Below, one piece after another: positions 26,105 to 35,400 of a DNA stretch of 55,121 bases. The translations under genes were made by a program, and so were the position numbers. This DNA comes from Thermoplasmatota archaeon (GTDB lineage Archaea; Thermoplasmatota; JAKEGO01; JANQNJ01). Under the pieces are notes generated by a model. The model had not been told where the DNA came from. It saw nothing but the letters and a program-made list of their open reading frames with translations, and searched no databases. Location: contig JANQNJ010000057.1 in the NCBI GenBank assembly GCA_028279645.1, forward strand, positions 1 through 55,121. Reading direction: 5' to 3'. Each line of letters starts with the position of its first letter. Position 1 is the first letter of the stretch.

Positions 26105-27676
26105 TTACGCCTTTTCAGAGGCGTTAACGGCCCATAGATGGTCCCTTCCGTCCTTCGTGAAGACCACTGCATCGATCTGAACCGGTTTCTTCTTTCTCGA
26201 CAGCGAATGGGCCCTCAGAATTAGGTCGAACCCTGTTATTGGAAGCACGATGATCCCCCTCCTCAGGGAGGGGATATACGGCTTGGCGTAGAGGACGTAT
26301 CTCTCCGGGTACTTGTAGCCGCTGATGTCGATCCCCTTGAGATCCGCCTCGAACCTGATGAGGGCCGGCTCCTCCCCGAACCCGATATTTTCGATATCTT
26401 CGATCTGTTTCGGCTTCCCCTTCCTGACAGCTTCGACCTTCGGTATGATATCCGTTATCGGGACCGCATTCCGCCGCTGCGACCTCATGTGGAGATCCCA
26501 GGCGAGGTCGAGCTTGTTGCTGCGTAACCGGGTCCAGTAATAGTTCATTGGATGCCTGATGTTCTGACATAGGAGGTCGGGCGATACACAGATGCCGTAT
26601 GTCTTCATCGTATCGCACTTCGGCGGTGTGTAGACCGTCCCGCCGCTGGTCCCCATGATGTGCTCGATCTGATAGCGGGCCTTGGAGATGTCGAAATCGG
26701 GGGCGCTGGAGAAGATCGCGATGATGCCCTTCTCGTCGATGCCCAGCGAGTTCAGGAACGACGTGATCGCGAACCTGCCGTGGTGGGGGATGTTGACGCC
26801 TTCCTGGAGGTCCCTGAGTAGGACCTTCATGCAGGGCGGGAGGGCGGATGATCGGACCTCGCCGGTCGCCTCGGACCTGGTCTTCGCCTTGAGGTCGCCG
26901 ACCTTGTTCGTGATATCAGACAGGTATCGCCTGAACGCTTTCTTCATCTGCTTCGTTGTCGGCGCCGGCAGGTCCTTCCCGATCCGTTCCCCGATGACCA
27001 CCTGGAGCACCCTGACGAGCTCCCTCCTAGTCAGGATGACCTGTCCGCCGTCCACCGTCCGGTTGATCAGCTTCCACTCGCCTCCGGTCCCGCCCAGGAT
27101 CCCAGCGGTGTTACGAAGGTAATCGGTAAAATGTATCGACAGTTCGATCTCCTCCTCGGGAGGCTCCTCCTCGTCCCCGAACTCCTCGACCACCTCGTCA
27201 AGAAGCTCCTCGGGAACGTCGCCTCCGCCTGCAAGCTGGATATGTATGTCCTTGCGCTTCTCGGGGCGCCGGACCCGCTTGGTCACGTTGATATCGAGCT
27301 CTCCGGCGATCCCAAGAACACCTTCCAGGTCCTCGTGGCCCATGAAGACCGACATCCGCTTCGACTCGGATGTGACGAACCTGCGGATCACATACTGATC
27401 ACCGGAGACCGAGACCAACATCCTTGCCACAATATACGAAAGGAGGACATCCAGGACCATTTCGTCATCGATCCTCATGGTCTCCTTGTCTCTGGGAGGG
27501 AGTGTAAGAGCCGGCTCCTCGGATGAGAACGATGACATCACCCTGCGAAACCCGAGCATCCTGGCGTTCTCGAACCTGTCCGACAGAAGTATATCCTCGA
27601 GACCGACCTCGCGCTCCTTTAGGTATGATGAGACACCCTCCAGGAAAGGATACCGGGCAAGGTCGGCCGGGTCCAT
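26105..27676 (-). CDS. priL: DNA primase large subunit (PriL)
   Basis: The Fe-S subunit of the archaeal/eukaryotic primase; partner of PriS, which is not in this window. 523 aa from ATG 27676. The cluster-binding cysteines are ALPPC, then CDTMKTYGIC and LLCQNIRHPMNYYW, a clear family signature. The protein is longer than many PriL proteins. It has an acidic linker (EELLDEVVEEFGDEEEPPEEE) near residue 180 and a C-terminal ~120-residue tail after the Fe-S region (ISGYKYPERYVLYAKPYIPS). The ORF track start at 27814 is rejected because it crosses the promoter and the start of divergent hjc. Confidence 0.92.
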   Translation of the reverse strand: MDPADLARYPFLEGVSSYLKEREVGLEDILLSDRFENARMLGFRRVMSSFSSEEPALTLPPRDKETMRIDDEMVLDVLLSYIVARMLVSVSGDQYVIRRFVTSESKRMSVFMGHEDLEGVLGIAGELDINVTKRVRRPEKRKDIHIQLAGGGDVPEELLDEVVEEFGDEEEPPEEEIELSIHFTDYLRNTAGILGGTGGEWKLINRTVDGGQVILTRRELVRVLQVVIGERIGKDLPAPTTKQMKKAFRRYLSDITNKVGDLKAKTRSEATGEVRSSALPPCMKVLLRDLQEGVNIPHHGRFAITSFLNSLGIDEKGIIAIFSSAPDFDISKARYQIEHIMGTSGGTVYTPPKCDTMKTYGICVSPDLLCQNIRHPMNYYWTRLRSNKLDLAWDLHMRSQRRNAVPITDIIPKVEAVRKGKPKQIEDIENIGFGEEPALIRFEADLKGIDISGYKYPERYVLYAKPYIPSLRRGIIVLPITGFDLILRAHSLSRKKKPVQIDAVVFTKDGRDHLWAVNASEKA

Positions 27677-27698
27677 GTTCGAACGAAGGTCCGAATAA

Positions 27699-27708
27699 CT
27701 ATTTAACG
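27699..27708. promoter_or_regulatory. Central TATA box shared by priL and hjc
   Basis: CTATTTAACG reads as GTTAAATAG on the other strand. Its centre is 28 nt from the ATG of each divergent gene (27676 and 27732). One near-symmetric box therefore sits at leaderless distance from both. Confidence 0.6.
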
Positions 27709-27731
27709 CTTTAGAGCCATGTACCGAACGG

Positions 27732-28241
27732 ATGAGCATTGTCTTCGAGAGGGAGCTGAGAGGGATACTCGAGGCCGACGATGGCGTTCTCGAACAGGTC
27801 GTGAAGAGCTGCACGCTCGAGGAGCGGGAGGGCTATCTCTCGATCCGGAGGAATCCGTTCTACGTCGTCAGGGCAGCAGGCTCCTTCGGCATCGACCTTG
27901 TCGCACTTCGTGATACGATATCCATTCCCATCGAGGTCAAGTCCTCCGAGAAGCGAACGATCCTTCTCTACAAGGGAAAGCCCGCAGACCAGGCCAAGGC
28001 TATCGAGGAGACGGCGTTGAAGGTCGGCCTCGTCCCGATCTACGCATATCGGTTGAAGAGGTTCCGGGGCGATGCCTGGCGAGTATATACGCCCCAGCTC
28101 GATCATGGAAAGGGTGTCTACAGGATGATACAGAACCATATCCCGAAGATGCCGCGCACTCGTTCGGACAACTATGTTCTCAGATGGGACGAGGGGATGC
28201 CGTTGAGCAGTTTCCTCGGCTATCTGGCCGATGTCTTCTGA
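27732..28241 (+). CDS. hjc: Holliday junction resolvase, Hjc family
   Basis: A 169-aa nuclease that cleaves four-way junctions in recombination and fork repair. The N-terminal FERELRGIL carries the first acidic residue. RAAGSFGIDLVAL and IPIEVKSSEKRT give the remaining D and ExK active-site residues of the Hjc/PD-(D/E)XK fold. It is ~40 residues longer than the minimal Hjc, with a C-terminal extension (TRSDNYVLRWDEG). Divergent from priL. Its 3' end overlaps the convergent zinc protein gene by 22 nt. Confidence 0.88.
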   Translation: MSIVFERELRGILEADDGVLEQVVKSCTLEEREGYLSIRRNPFYVVRAAGSFGIDLVALRDTISIPIEVKSSEKRTILLYKGKPADQAKAIEETALKVGLVPIYAYRLKRFRGDAWRVYTPQLDHGKGVYRMIQNHIPKMPRTRSDNYVLRWDEGMPLSSFLGYLADVF

Positions 28242-28864
28242 CCTTCCTTTTCAAGTTGACGTTCCATGGTCTTTAGCATCATTTCAGAGATGAGGTATCT
28301 TCCGCATCCAGGGCAGTATCTTATCACGTCCACAACCGTCAATCCATCCAGGTCGGATCCCAGACCGCAACCGGGACAGAAGTACTGAAAGCTCTGATCG
28401 GCGGCCTTGATCCTCTTTAACACCTCGCTGACGGCTCTCTCATCCTCTTCCTCGCTAGCGGCATGGGATACATTCGTCCGGCTGGCTGTGGCTCCAGTGG
28501 TCTCGCGGACCTCTTTTTCACGGATTCCGTCCAGTGGTGTATACCAGGGCCCCGCTTGATAACATTCCTTGCAGTACACAAACCTCTCGCCATTTACCTC
28601 CCTCGCCTTAAAACATGAATAGCAGACCATCTTTCCACATTCACCACATATGATCCTATCCTTGGGAAAGATGGCCTCGACCTTGCACCGCTGGCACTTG
28701 AACTCGGGTCTGGTAGCACAATGGTTGCATATGAACCAGGGCTCACCATTGACCATGTCGAACTCTTGAACGCAGGTGTCACAGAAAAGGACCTTGCATA
28801 CCACGCAACCACAGGTCTCTCCGCGCTTCATCCTGTCTCCACAGATCGGACATCTTTTTCCCAT
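28220..28864 (-). CDS. Cysteine-rich multi-zinc protein, paralogue D
   Basis: 214 aa. N-terminal cysteine array: CPICG, CGCVVCKVLFCDTC, then the paralogue signature EFDMVNGEPWFICNHC, CQRCKVEAIFP and CGECGKMVCYSC ending in YCKECYQ. A charged linker follows. The C-terminal zinc ribbon is YFCPGCG...RYCPGCGRYLISEM. The layout recalls treble-clef/RING- or B-box-like sites plus a ribbon; no enzyme motif is seen. ATG 28864 starts at the first cysteine block, and the longer ORF is in upstream gene C. It is 37 nt after paralogue C, likely cotranscribed. Its stop overlaps hjc on the opposite strand. Confidence 0.75.
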   Translation of the reverse strand: MGKRCPICGDRMKRGETCGCVVCKVLFCDTCVQEFDMVNGEPWFICNHCATRPEFKCQRCKVEAIFPKDRIICGECGKMVCYSCFKAREVNGERFVYCKECYQAGPWYTPLDGIREKEVRETTGATASRTNVSHAASEEEDERAVSEVLKRIKAADQSFQYFCPGCGLGSDLDGLTVVDVIRYCPGCGRYLISEMMLKTMERQLEKEGQKTSAR

Positions 28865-28901
28865 TTGAACACCTACGATCATCACCGGTCCAGAAGATCC
28901 T

Positions 28902-29564
28902 TCATTGATCCCGGTTGCTACCGGCCTTTGCCACTTCGATGCCATACTTGGTCTTGAGAGCATTAACGACACGTTCGCTCTGCAGCCCCAATCCGCACCT
29001 CTCACATGTTCGTATATCGCCGGTGGCCCGATCTGCATCCACCCCCTTAGGGTCCCCGCAGCATGGGCAGAAGAACCTCACGGATGTCCCCTTCACACGG
29101 AGATGCTCGATGGTCCGGTCGAACTCCTCCATCGAGCTCTTATCCACACCGATACGGATCGGCCTGTATCGCCTTCGACCCCTTGCGGGTTCAAAGTTCT
29201 GCTTCCTCCTCTCCTTTTTGATGACCCTTTCCTCATGAAGGTCGGTCAACGCTCTGTAACACTCAAAACAGTATTCAGGACCTGCCAGGCCCTTTGAATC
29301 CAGCTTTCTCCTACAGTGATAACACACCTTCTTCTTGCACCGATAGCATCTCACCTCATCTATGGGAAGGACCAACGTCTTGTTGCATCTCTCGCAATGG
29401 AACGATGGATGTTGATAACAATTAGGGCAGATATATGACACGACCCCGTCGACGACATCGAACTCCCTTGTGCACTCCGGACAATAGTTCCGGTTACATA
29501 TCTTGCATCGATGGGGTTTCCTGAAGAGCGGTAAACCCCCTGTGCACCATGGACAGGTCGACAT
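28902..29564 (-). CDS. Cysteine-rich multi-zinc protein, paralogue C
   Basis: 220 aa, same plan as paralogue D. CPWCTGG and CKICNRNYCPEC come first, then the signature EFDVVDGVVSYICPNC, CERCNKTLVLP and CYRCKKKVCYHC ending in YCFECYR. A very basic linker (IKKERRKQNFEPARGRRRYR) follows, and the C-terminal ribbon FFCPCCGDP...RTCERCGLGL. ATG 29564 was chosen over GTG 29579. The basic linker would suit nucleic-acid binding, but this is inference. It starts a probable two-gene unit with D. Confidence 0.72.
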   Translation of the reverse strand: MSTCPWCTGGLPLFRKPHRCKICNRNYCPECTREFDVVDGVVSYICPNCYQHPSFHCERCNKTLVLPIDEVRCYRCKKKVCYHCRRKLDSKGLAGPEYCFECYRALTDLHEERVIKKERRKQNFEPARGRRRYRPIRIGVDKSSMEEFDRTIEHLRVKGTSVRFFCPCCGDPKGVDADRATGDIRTCERCGLGLQSERVVNALKTKYGIEVAKAGSNRDQ

Positions 29565-29705
29565 ATCAGTGAGCTCCACTTCAGGAACTGATCACTTTCC
29601 TTAAAATCGTTTCCTTTCTCTGGGATCGGGAAGGCATCGGCGCACGCTGAGAATTTTCTGTGTCCCATTCATTCTTCAAAGGTGAACGGAAGATCGTTAC
29701 GAAGC

Positions 29706-30113
29706 CTACTTGTCGCAATCGCAGTCATCCTTCCCGGTATGGCGTGCGGTGTGAACGAACAACCTCTTCCCATCCGATGTGATGAACGCTGTTGGATACA
29801 CGCACGAGAAGCAGTGCATGTCGTTGTTGGGATCGTAGATGTTCTTCTCCACGATATCGTTCGTTGCCTTCGCCTCCATCAGCAGACATCCTTCAAGGGG
29901 CTCCTCCGATCTGTGGAACGCTCGATGGCAGCATTCACCGACAACGGACTCCGGGTTCTGCTTTAACTGCCAGTAGATCGCCTTGTTCGCTCTCAGGACA
30001 CGATGTTCCTCGTCCACGATGAACATGAAGAAAGGGAACGCATCCATGAACTCCTGTAGAGTGTCCAGTAGCTCCTCGTCATCACCGAGCTTCACTGTCC
30101 CACTGCTACCCAT
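29706..30113 (-). CDS. PAS-domain protein with cysteine/histidine signature
   Basis: 135 aa, a single PAS-like sensor domain: EFMDAFPFFMFIVDEEHRVLR, then ANKAIYWQL. Next is the block GECCHRAFHRSEEPLEGC, with the Cys/His positions seen in PAS domains that read CYxxxH...PCxxCP. It ends with HTARHTGKDDCDCDK. No kinase, HTH or output domain is fused. It lies between cysteine-rich paralogues B and C on the same strand and could supply a redox or metal input to them. That link is only positional. It has its own TATA box. Confidence 0.72.
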   Translation of the reverse strand: MGSSGTVKLGDDEELLDTLQEFMDAFPFFMFIVDEEHRVLRANKAIYWQLKQNPESVVGECCHRAFHRSEEPLEGCLLMEAKATNDIVEKNIYDPNNDMHCFSCVYPTAFITSDGKRLFVHTARHTGKDDCDCDK

Positions 30114-30138
30114 GCTATCGCTAATATGTTGATTATTA

Positions 30139-30149
30139 ACTATTTAAGC
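30139..30149 (-). promoter_or_regulatory. TATA box for PAS gene
   Basis: Minus strand GCTTAAATAGT is centred about 31 nt before the ATG at 30113. The PAS gene thus appears to be transcribed on its own rather than only from the upstream cysteine-rich genes. A further A/T block (GTTTAAATATTTAC, about 30259-30272) lies near the stop of paralogue B. Confidence 0.5.
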
Positions 30150-30271
30150 TTAACTAATAATGTCGGATAATGCAGTGAACCCGTTTTGACCTTTGTACTG
30201 ATTATATCGATTAGCAGCCATTCTCGGCTCGCCTTGCGCTCAATTCCGATGTGGTCGAGTTTAAATATTTA

Positions 30272-30601
30272 CTAAGCGCTCGATCTGGACCGTTCTTTCG
30301 AACATCTTCTGCAGAGGTGTTCCCTTCGACCGTTGATGGTATGTTTCTTCGAACAGGATGTGCATAAGGAAACACCGCATCCGGGGCAGGTCTTCTGCCG
30401 AATTGGATAGACCTTCTCCTCTCCGCATCTCGAACATGTGAAATCAGCTTCCCTTGAACACCAGACGCAGATGAACAGATATTCTCCGTTGACGAGATCG
30501 TACTGATCTGTACACATGTGGCAGACGGTCCTTTTACAAACCACACATCCTCTCATATCAGCTCGCGAGTTCCTATCCTTGCACATTGGACATTTTGGCA
30601 T
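30272..30601 (-). CDS. Cysteine-rich multi-zinc protein, paralogue B (short)
   Basis: 109 aa. It carries only the N-terminal array of its relatives: CPMCKD, CVVCKRTVCHMC, the signature QYDLVNGEYLFICVWC, CSRCGEEKVYP and CPGCGVSLCTSC, then LCRRCSKERSRSSA. The linker and C-terminal ribbon found in A, C and D are missing, so it is either a natural short form or a truncated copy. ATG 30601 is preferred; the track used TTG 30619. It follows paralogue A by 43 nt. Confidence 0.7.
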   Translation of the reverse strand: MPKCPMCKDRNSRADMRGCVVCKRTVCHMCTDQYDLVNGEYLFICVWCSREADFTCSRCGEEKVYPIRQKTCPGCGVSLCTSCSKKHTINGRREHLCRRCSKERSRSSA

Positions 30602-30644
30602 CAGATCAGCTCGGTTCAACGATTAGTTCGTGGTTCAATGACGA

Positions 30645-31280
30645 TTAATTGTAGACACCCAGACTCCTGTTCAGGGTCTTGATCATAAGGTCGGTCAACA
30701 ACCTTACATTGCAATTGGGACAGTTGCCGATCCGTTCTATCCGGGTCTCCCCGGTCAGAAGCATCACGTGACTACATTCTGGGCAGTGATATGGGACCTC
30801 TTCGCCTGTTTCCTTCAATCTTCCGATGATCGGTTCCATTTCGTTCTTGTAGATCCTTTCCCGATTGATCTTCATAAGGGCTCTGTTGACGCCATCTTCC
30901 GCTTGGATCCTCTTGTACAGTTCTATTGCAGCGGAATAATGTCCTTTGGATTCAGCTAGTTCTGCATCGTCGTGCATACATTCCCTGCAAAGCCATCTAA
31001 CCCTTCCTGATCGGGTCTGTTTATTGATGCAAACTGGACAAACTGTTCTCCCACATCTGTGACAGGCCGTTGACGAATACGGAATCACTGCACCGTCGGT
31101 GCACATGGGGCACTGTAGCGAAGGATGGCGAAGGCAGAATCTGCATATCCTTCTCATTTCACCTTCCACGACATCATATACAGATACACAGGTCTTGCAG
31201 TAGATCGACCTGCAGAACACACAGGTGTGCTTTGTCTCCATGAGCGGGATCCTGTGATTACAGGATTTACAGATGACCAT
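30645..31280 (-). CDS. Cysteine-rich multi-zinc protein, paralogue A
   Basis: 211 aa from ATG 31280. N-terminal array: CKSCNH, CVFCRSIYCKTC, signature VYDVVEGEMRRICRFC, CPMCTDGAVIP and CHRCGRTVCPVC ending in LCRECMHD. A helical linker follows (SKGHYSAAIELYKRIQAEDG, resembling one TPR-like unit). The C-terminal ribbon is YHCPECS...GNCPNCNVRLLTDLMIKTLNRS. The tail L-T/I-x-L-M-I/L-K-T is shared with paralogue D. First of the group in transcription order. The region looks slightly lower in GC than its surroundings. Confidence 0.72.
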   Translation of the reverse strand: MVICKSCNHRIPLMETKHTCVFCRSIYCKTCVSVYDVVEGEMRRICRFCLRHPSLQCPMCTDGAVIPYSSTACHRCGRTVCPVCINKQTRSGRVRWLCRECMHDDAELAESKGHYSAAIELYKRIQAEDGVNRALMKINRERIYKNEMEPIIGRLKETGEEVPYHCPECSHVMLLTGETRIERIGNCPNCNVRLLTDLMIKTLNRSLGVYN

Positions 31281-31387
31281 CGTCTGGCTTCCCTCGTTGT
31301 GGTTAACGCATTGTAGTATGAAAAGATTTCCTGAATGAAGGCTACTCATTGGCCAACGATGTTGCTCCTACAGCGTTGCCGGGGGGT

Positions 31388-32278
31388 CTACCGCAACCCT
31401 CTCCGCCGCTTGAACTCCAATGCGAACTTGATGTAGGCCTGCGCACCGGGAGAGTTCGGATTGTAGCTCACCGCCGGCTTGCCATGGCTGGGGGCTATGC
31501 CGATGTTGCGGTCCCTTGGGACCTTGGCCCTGTAGACCTTGGACTTGAAGTGTCCCTTGATCTCCTGTTCTATGTCCCGGGCCATCTTGTGCCCCTCGTA
31601 CATCGTCAGGAGTATCCCTTCCAGTTCCAGGCTGTGGTTGAGCTTCTCCTGGACCAGGTGGAGTACGTTCAGTAGGTCCTTGACTCCCTCGACGGCGAAG
31701 TACTCGCACTGGAGGGGGACCAGGACCGCGTTGGATGCAACGAGGCTGTTCAGGGTAAGGATCCCGAGTGACGGCGGTGTGTCTATCAGGATGAAGTCGT
31801 ACCGCCTGTGGACCTTCTCCAGGGCGTCCTTGAGCCTGTAGTTCATGTCCTGGGATCCGACAAGGTCGATGGTGGCTCCCGAGAGGGTTATGTTCGACGG
31901 GATGACGTCGAGGCCCGGTATCCCCGACTTCCACTTTACATCGTCTACGGACTTCTCACCGATCAGAATGTCGTAGACCGTGTCTTTCAGGTTGGATTTA
32001 TCCAGGCCGACACCGCTGGACGAATGGCCCTGCGAGTCCATATCCACGAGCAGGGTCTTGTGACCCATCATGGCCAGTGATGCAGCCAGGTTGATCGACG
32101 TTGTCGTCTTCCCCACGCCACCCTTCTGGTTGGCGATGGCGATCACGTAGGTCTCCTTGTATCTCTTCCGCGGCGGCCTTCTGGGGAGCTTTACCATCTG
32201 AGGCCTTGGAGCCGAGGCTGCAGTGGCAGCTCGTCTCTTCCTGGCCTTTCTCCTCCTCAGCCATGCGCCCAGACCCAT
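31388..32278 (-). CDS. parA: ParA/Soj-family ATPase with basic N-terminal extension
   Basis: 296-aa P-loop ATPase of the ParA/MinD superfamily. The deviant Walker A KGGVGKTTT is at about residues 52-60, with the signature lysine. DMDSQGHSSSGVG is the Walker A'/switch region, and FILIDTPPSLGILTLN is Walker B. Sequence is closest to chromosomal/plasmid ParA (Soj) rather than MinD, and there is no C-terminal membrane-targeting helix. The ~45 residues before the ATPase are Arg/Lys-rich (LRRRKARKRRAA, LPRRPPRKRYKE), suitable for DNA or membrane contact. It lies downstream of two coiled-coil genes on the same strand, and no ParB is in the window. An inverted repeat stands just upstream. Confidence 0.9.
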   Translation of the reverse strand: MGLGAWLRRRKARKRRAATAASAPRPQMVKLPRRPPRKRYKETYVIAIANQKGGVGKTTTSINLAASLAMMGHKTLLVDMDSQGHSSSGVGLDKSNLKDTVYDILIGEKSVDDVKWKSGIPGLDVIPSNITLSGATIDLVGSQDMNYRLKDALEKVHRRYDFILIDTPPSLGILTLNSLVASNAVLVPLQCEYFAVEGVKDLLNVLHLVQEKLNHSLELEGILLTMYEGHKMARDIEQEIKGHFKSKVYRAKVPRDRNIGIAPSHGKPAVSYNPNSPGAQAYIKFALEFKRRRGLR

Positions 32279-32299
32279 CTTGATCACCGGTCCCTTACC

Positions 32300-32321
32300 G
32301 GAGGTCCCTCAGAGGACCTCC
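32300..32321 (-). promoter_or_regulatory. Inverted repeat in parA leader
   Basis: GGAGGTCC / GGACCTCC is an 8-bp perfect inverted repeat with a 6-nt centre, 22-43 nt before the parA ATG. A TATA-like GTTTTAATTA lies at 32349-32358. The repeat could be a dyad operator or an mRNA hairpin; one arm resembles a ribosome site (GGAGGT). Confidence 0.5.
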
Positions 32322-32423
32322 TTGTACGTTCTGAAATGGAGTTAATCGTAATTAAAACTGTTGGGCGCCGCAGGCAAGGCAGCTTCATCAAATGATCCAA
32401 CACGTCGAGTTCGGTGGACCGGT

Positions 32424-35400
32424 TCAATCCTTCAGGGCCTTCAGCTCCTTGAGCAGGGCGTCGGCTTTGGAGTCCATGTCGTCGAAGTCGTCGAGCAGGT
32501 CTAGGTCTTCATCGATGTCGTACTCGTCATCGTCCAGCGGTTTCGTGACCATCGGCCTCATCTGTGGTGTAGTGGGTGGCGTGGTGGGCATTGGGGGCGG
32601 AGTGGAGGCTTCTGGCGCTTGCTGTGTCTGCGTGCTCGTGGTCACCGTCGTCCTCTCGACGGTCGTTCTCGTCGAGGTGGCCCCCGTCGTTGATGTACGC
32701 TTGGTCTCGGCCTTCGCCTCCGCGATCGACCTGATGTTGGGCATCGGCGTCTTTGGCATCGCAAGAGGTTTTTCTTCGGGTTCTGGCCCCGCCTGGGGCT
32801 TCGGTTCGGGTCTGGGCGCCGGCTTCGGTACTGGAGGCGTTGCCCTGAGGGTCTCGATCGGTCCGCCGGTCACCTCGGACAGGCGATTGTACAGTTTGTT
32901 GAGGTCCTTGCTCAGGTTGTCGATCTGGGCCTTCTGACCACCGATGTGCTCCTTGAGCTCGACGATACGGCGCTCCTTGGTCAGGATGTCGTTCTCCCTG
33001 TTCTTGAGGGCCTTTCTCAGGTCCTCGACCATCATCTGGTAGTCTATCTTGGTCCCCCTTCCACCGGTATCGCTCTGGGCCGAAGCAAGCATCTGTTCCT
33101 TCTCCTTGAGCTCCGCCTCGAAGTCCTGAATGACCGTGCTCATGTCGGCCATCTCCTTCTCCTGGGCTACGATCCGGTCCTTCATGACCTCTATCTGCTT
33201 CTCCCTGTCCTTCACCTTCTCCTCCAGCTTGGAGCTCTCAGGATCCCCAGTACCGAGCGACTCCACCTTCTTGCGGAGCTCGTCGATCTGGGCCTGGTTG
33301 CGTTTCTGGGCCATATCTCCGTCGGACCGTATCTTCTTGATCTCGGCGTTCCTCTCCTCGATCTCCGCCTTCAGGTCCTCGACCTGACCCTTCAACTTCG
33401 ACTCCCGCTCCACGGTCTCGTCGAGTGCGTCCTTATCCGCTTTCATCGAGGATGCAGAATCCCTCTGGTCCTTCAACTCGTCCTCGAGCTTCTCGACCTT
33501 CGCTTCCATCTCCTCCAGCTTGCGGCGCCTTTCCTCGTTCTCGGCCGCCTCCGACCTTAGCTTCGCCTTCAGCTCGTCGTTCTGCATCTGTACAGATTTG
33601 ATCTGGTCGGATGACTTCAGGAGCAGCAGGTTCTCCTTCTCTAGCTCCTCCATCTTCTCCATGATGACCTCGGCCTCTTCCTCCATCTGGGCGGCGTCCT
33701 TCGACTCCTTGAGCTTCTCCTCAAGATCGTGGACCTTGCCGAGCAGGGCCGACCTCTCTGTCTTGATCGATTCGTAGACACCCTCTATCTTCTCCAGCTC
33801 CTCGATGTGCTCACGGGCGGCCCTCTTGTCAGCCTCGAACTCGTGGACCTTCTTCTCGAGCGTGCTCTCGAGCTCGGTGACCGACCTTCTGCTCGCCTCG
33901 AGCTCTTCAAGAAGCTCCTTCCGGTCCTTATCGACGTTCTCAAGGTCGGCCTTCAGGTTCTTGTAGTCGCGCTCCACCTGTTTGAGCTCCTTGATCTCGA
34001 GGTCCTGCTGTTTGTTCTTCTCCTCCAGGACCCTCCGCTTGTCCTCTCCCTCCTTGAGCTGCTCGAGCAGCGGCTGGAGGCCGTCGATGTCCTTTTGCAG
34101 CGACTCGTTCTCCCTCTTCAGGACCTTGAGCTCGGCAGATACGCCCTCGAACTCCTTCATCGATTCGCGAAGGGCCGTGTTCTCCCTCTCTACCCCCTTG
34201 AGCCGGTCCATCTCCTTGAGACGGTCCTCGCTGTCGTTGACGATCTTGCGCAGCCTCCGGACCTCGTCCTTCGAACTGGCGAGATCTGCTGAAACGTTAT
34301 CGAACTCACGTACGCCGTCCTTGAGGACCTCGTTCTCCTTCTCGAGAGACCTCAGCTTCTCGAGGTCCTTCTTCAGTAGCTCGTGGTCCTTCAACCGGCC
34401 CAGGAGCTCGTCCTTATCCCCCTGGATGCGGCTGAGGCCGGTCCTCACCCGATCCATCTCGAGGTCGCGCCCTTCAAGGGTCTCCTCGAGACCAGCGACC
34501 TGGTTCCGAAGGTCGGAGTTCTCCTTCTTCACCTCCTCCATCTTCTTGATCATAGCCTCAAGCGACCTGATCTGCCCGTTAAGGTCTCCCACCTTGCGGG
34601 CTGCCTCCTCACGGACGTTCCTGAGGATAATACCGTGGTTCCGCTCGAGCTCGTCGGTCCTCTTGGCTGTTTCCTTCTCCGCCTTCTCCAGTTCTTCCTT
34701 GAGTCTTTCTTCGAACGCGGTCTCGCGGTCCTTCGAGCTCAGCTCAAGTTCCTTCACCTTCTTCTCCAGCTCGTCGGCGTGCTTGGTGCTGCTCTTCGAC
34801 GACCTCTGGAGCTCCCAGATGTTCTGGTCCTTCTCCTTCGCGATTGACTGGTAATGGGAAAGCTGATCTGTGAGATGTTTAACACGCTTCTCGAGGTCTT
34901 CCAGCAGCTTCTTGTTCTCGGATTTCGCGCTTTCCTGGGACGACTGGATCGATTCCTTCTCCTTCTTCAATCTATCGAGCTCTGTTCGGGTCCCCTTCAA
35001 CTTCCCTTCCAGCTCCTTGATCCTCTCGGTATGATCCTTCTGCAATCTGGCCGTCTCGGAACTGAGCTTGTCCTGAAGCGTGTGTGTCTCCTTCTTGAGC
35101 TTGTCACTGAGACTGCCGATCTCTGAGGCATGATCGCGCCTCATGTTATCGATGATGCTCTCCTTCTCCTCGATGATCTTCATCAGACCGTTGACCTTGT
35201 TCTCGTGCTTCCGGTACTCCCGGAGGATCGCCTCCTTCTCGGAGATCGCCTTGTCGATCTCTTGCCGGTGCTTCTGTTCTATCCTCTTCAGGGTGGACTC
35301 GAGCTCTCTCTCGCTCCCTCGCAGCTCCTGAACGTTCATCCTCAGGTGCTTCACATCCTCTTCGAGGGCCTTCTTGTCCACGCTGAGCCTGGAGAGCTCG

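Noticed and set aside
27677-27814. 46-residue N-terminal extension of PriL in the ORF track
   Set aside because: Covers the start of hjc and the bidirectional TATA box; the family-like sequence begins at ATG 27676.
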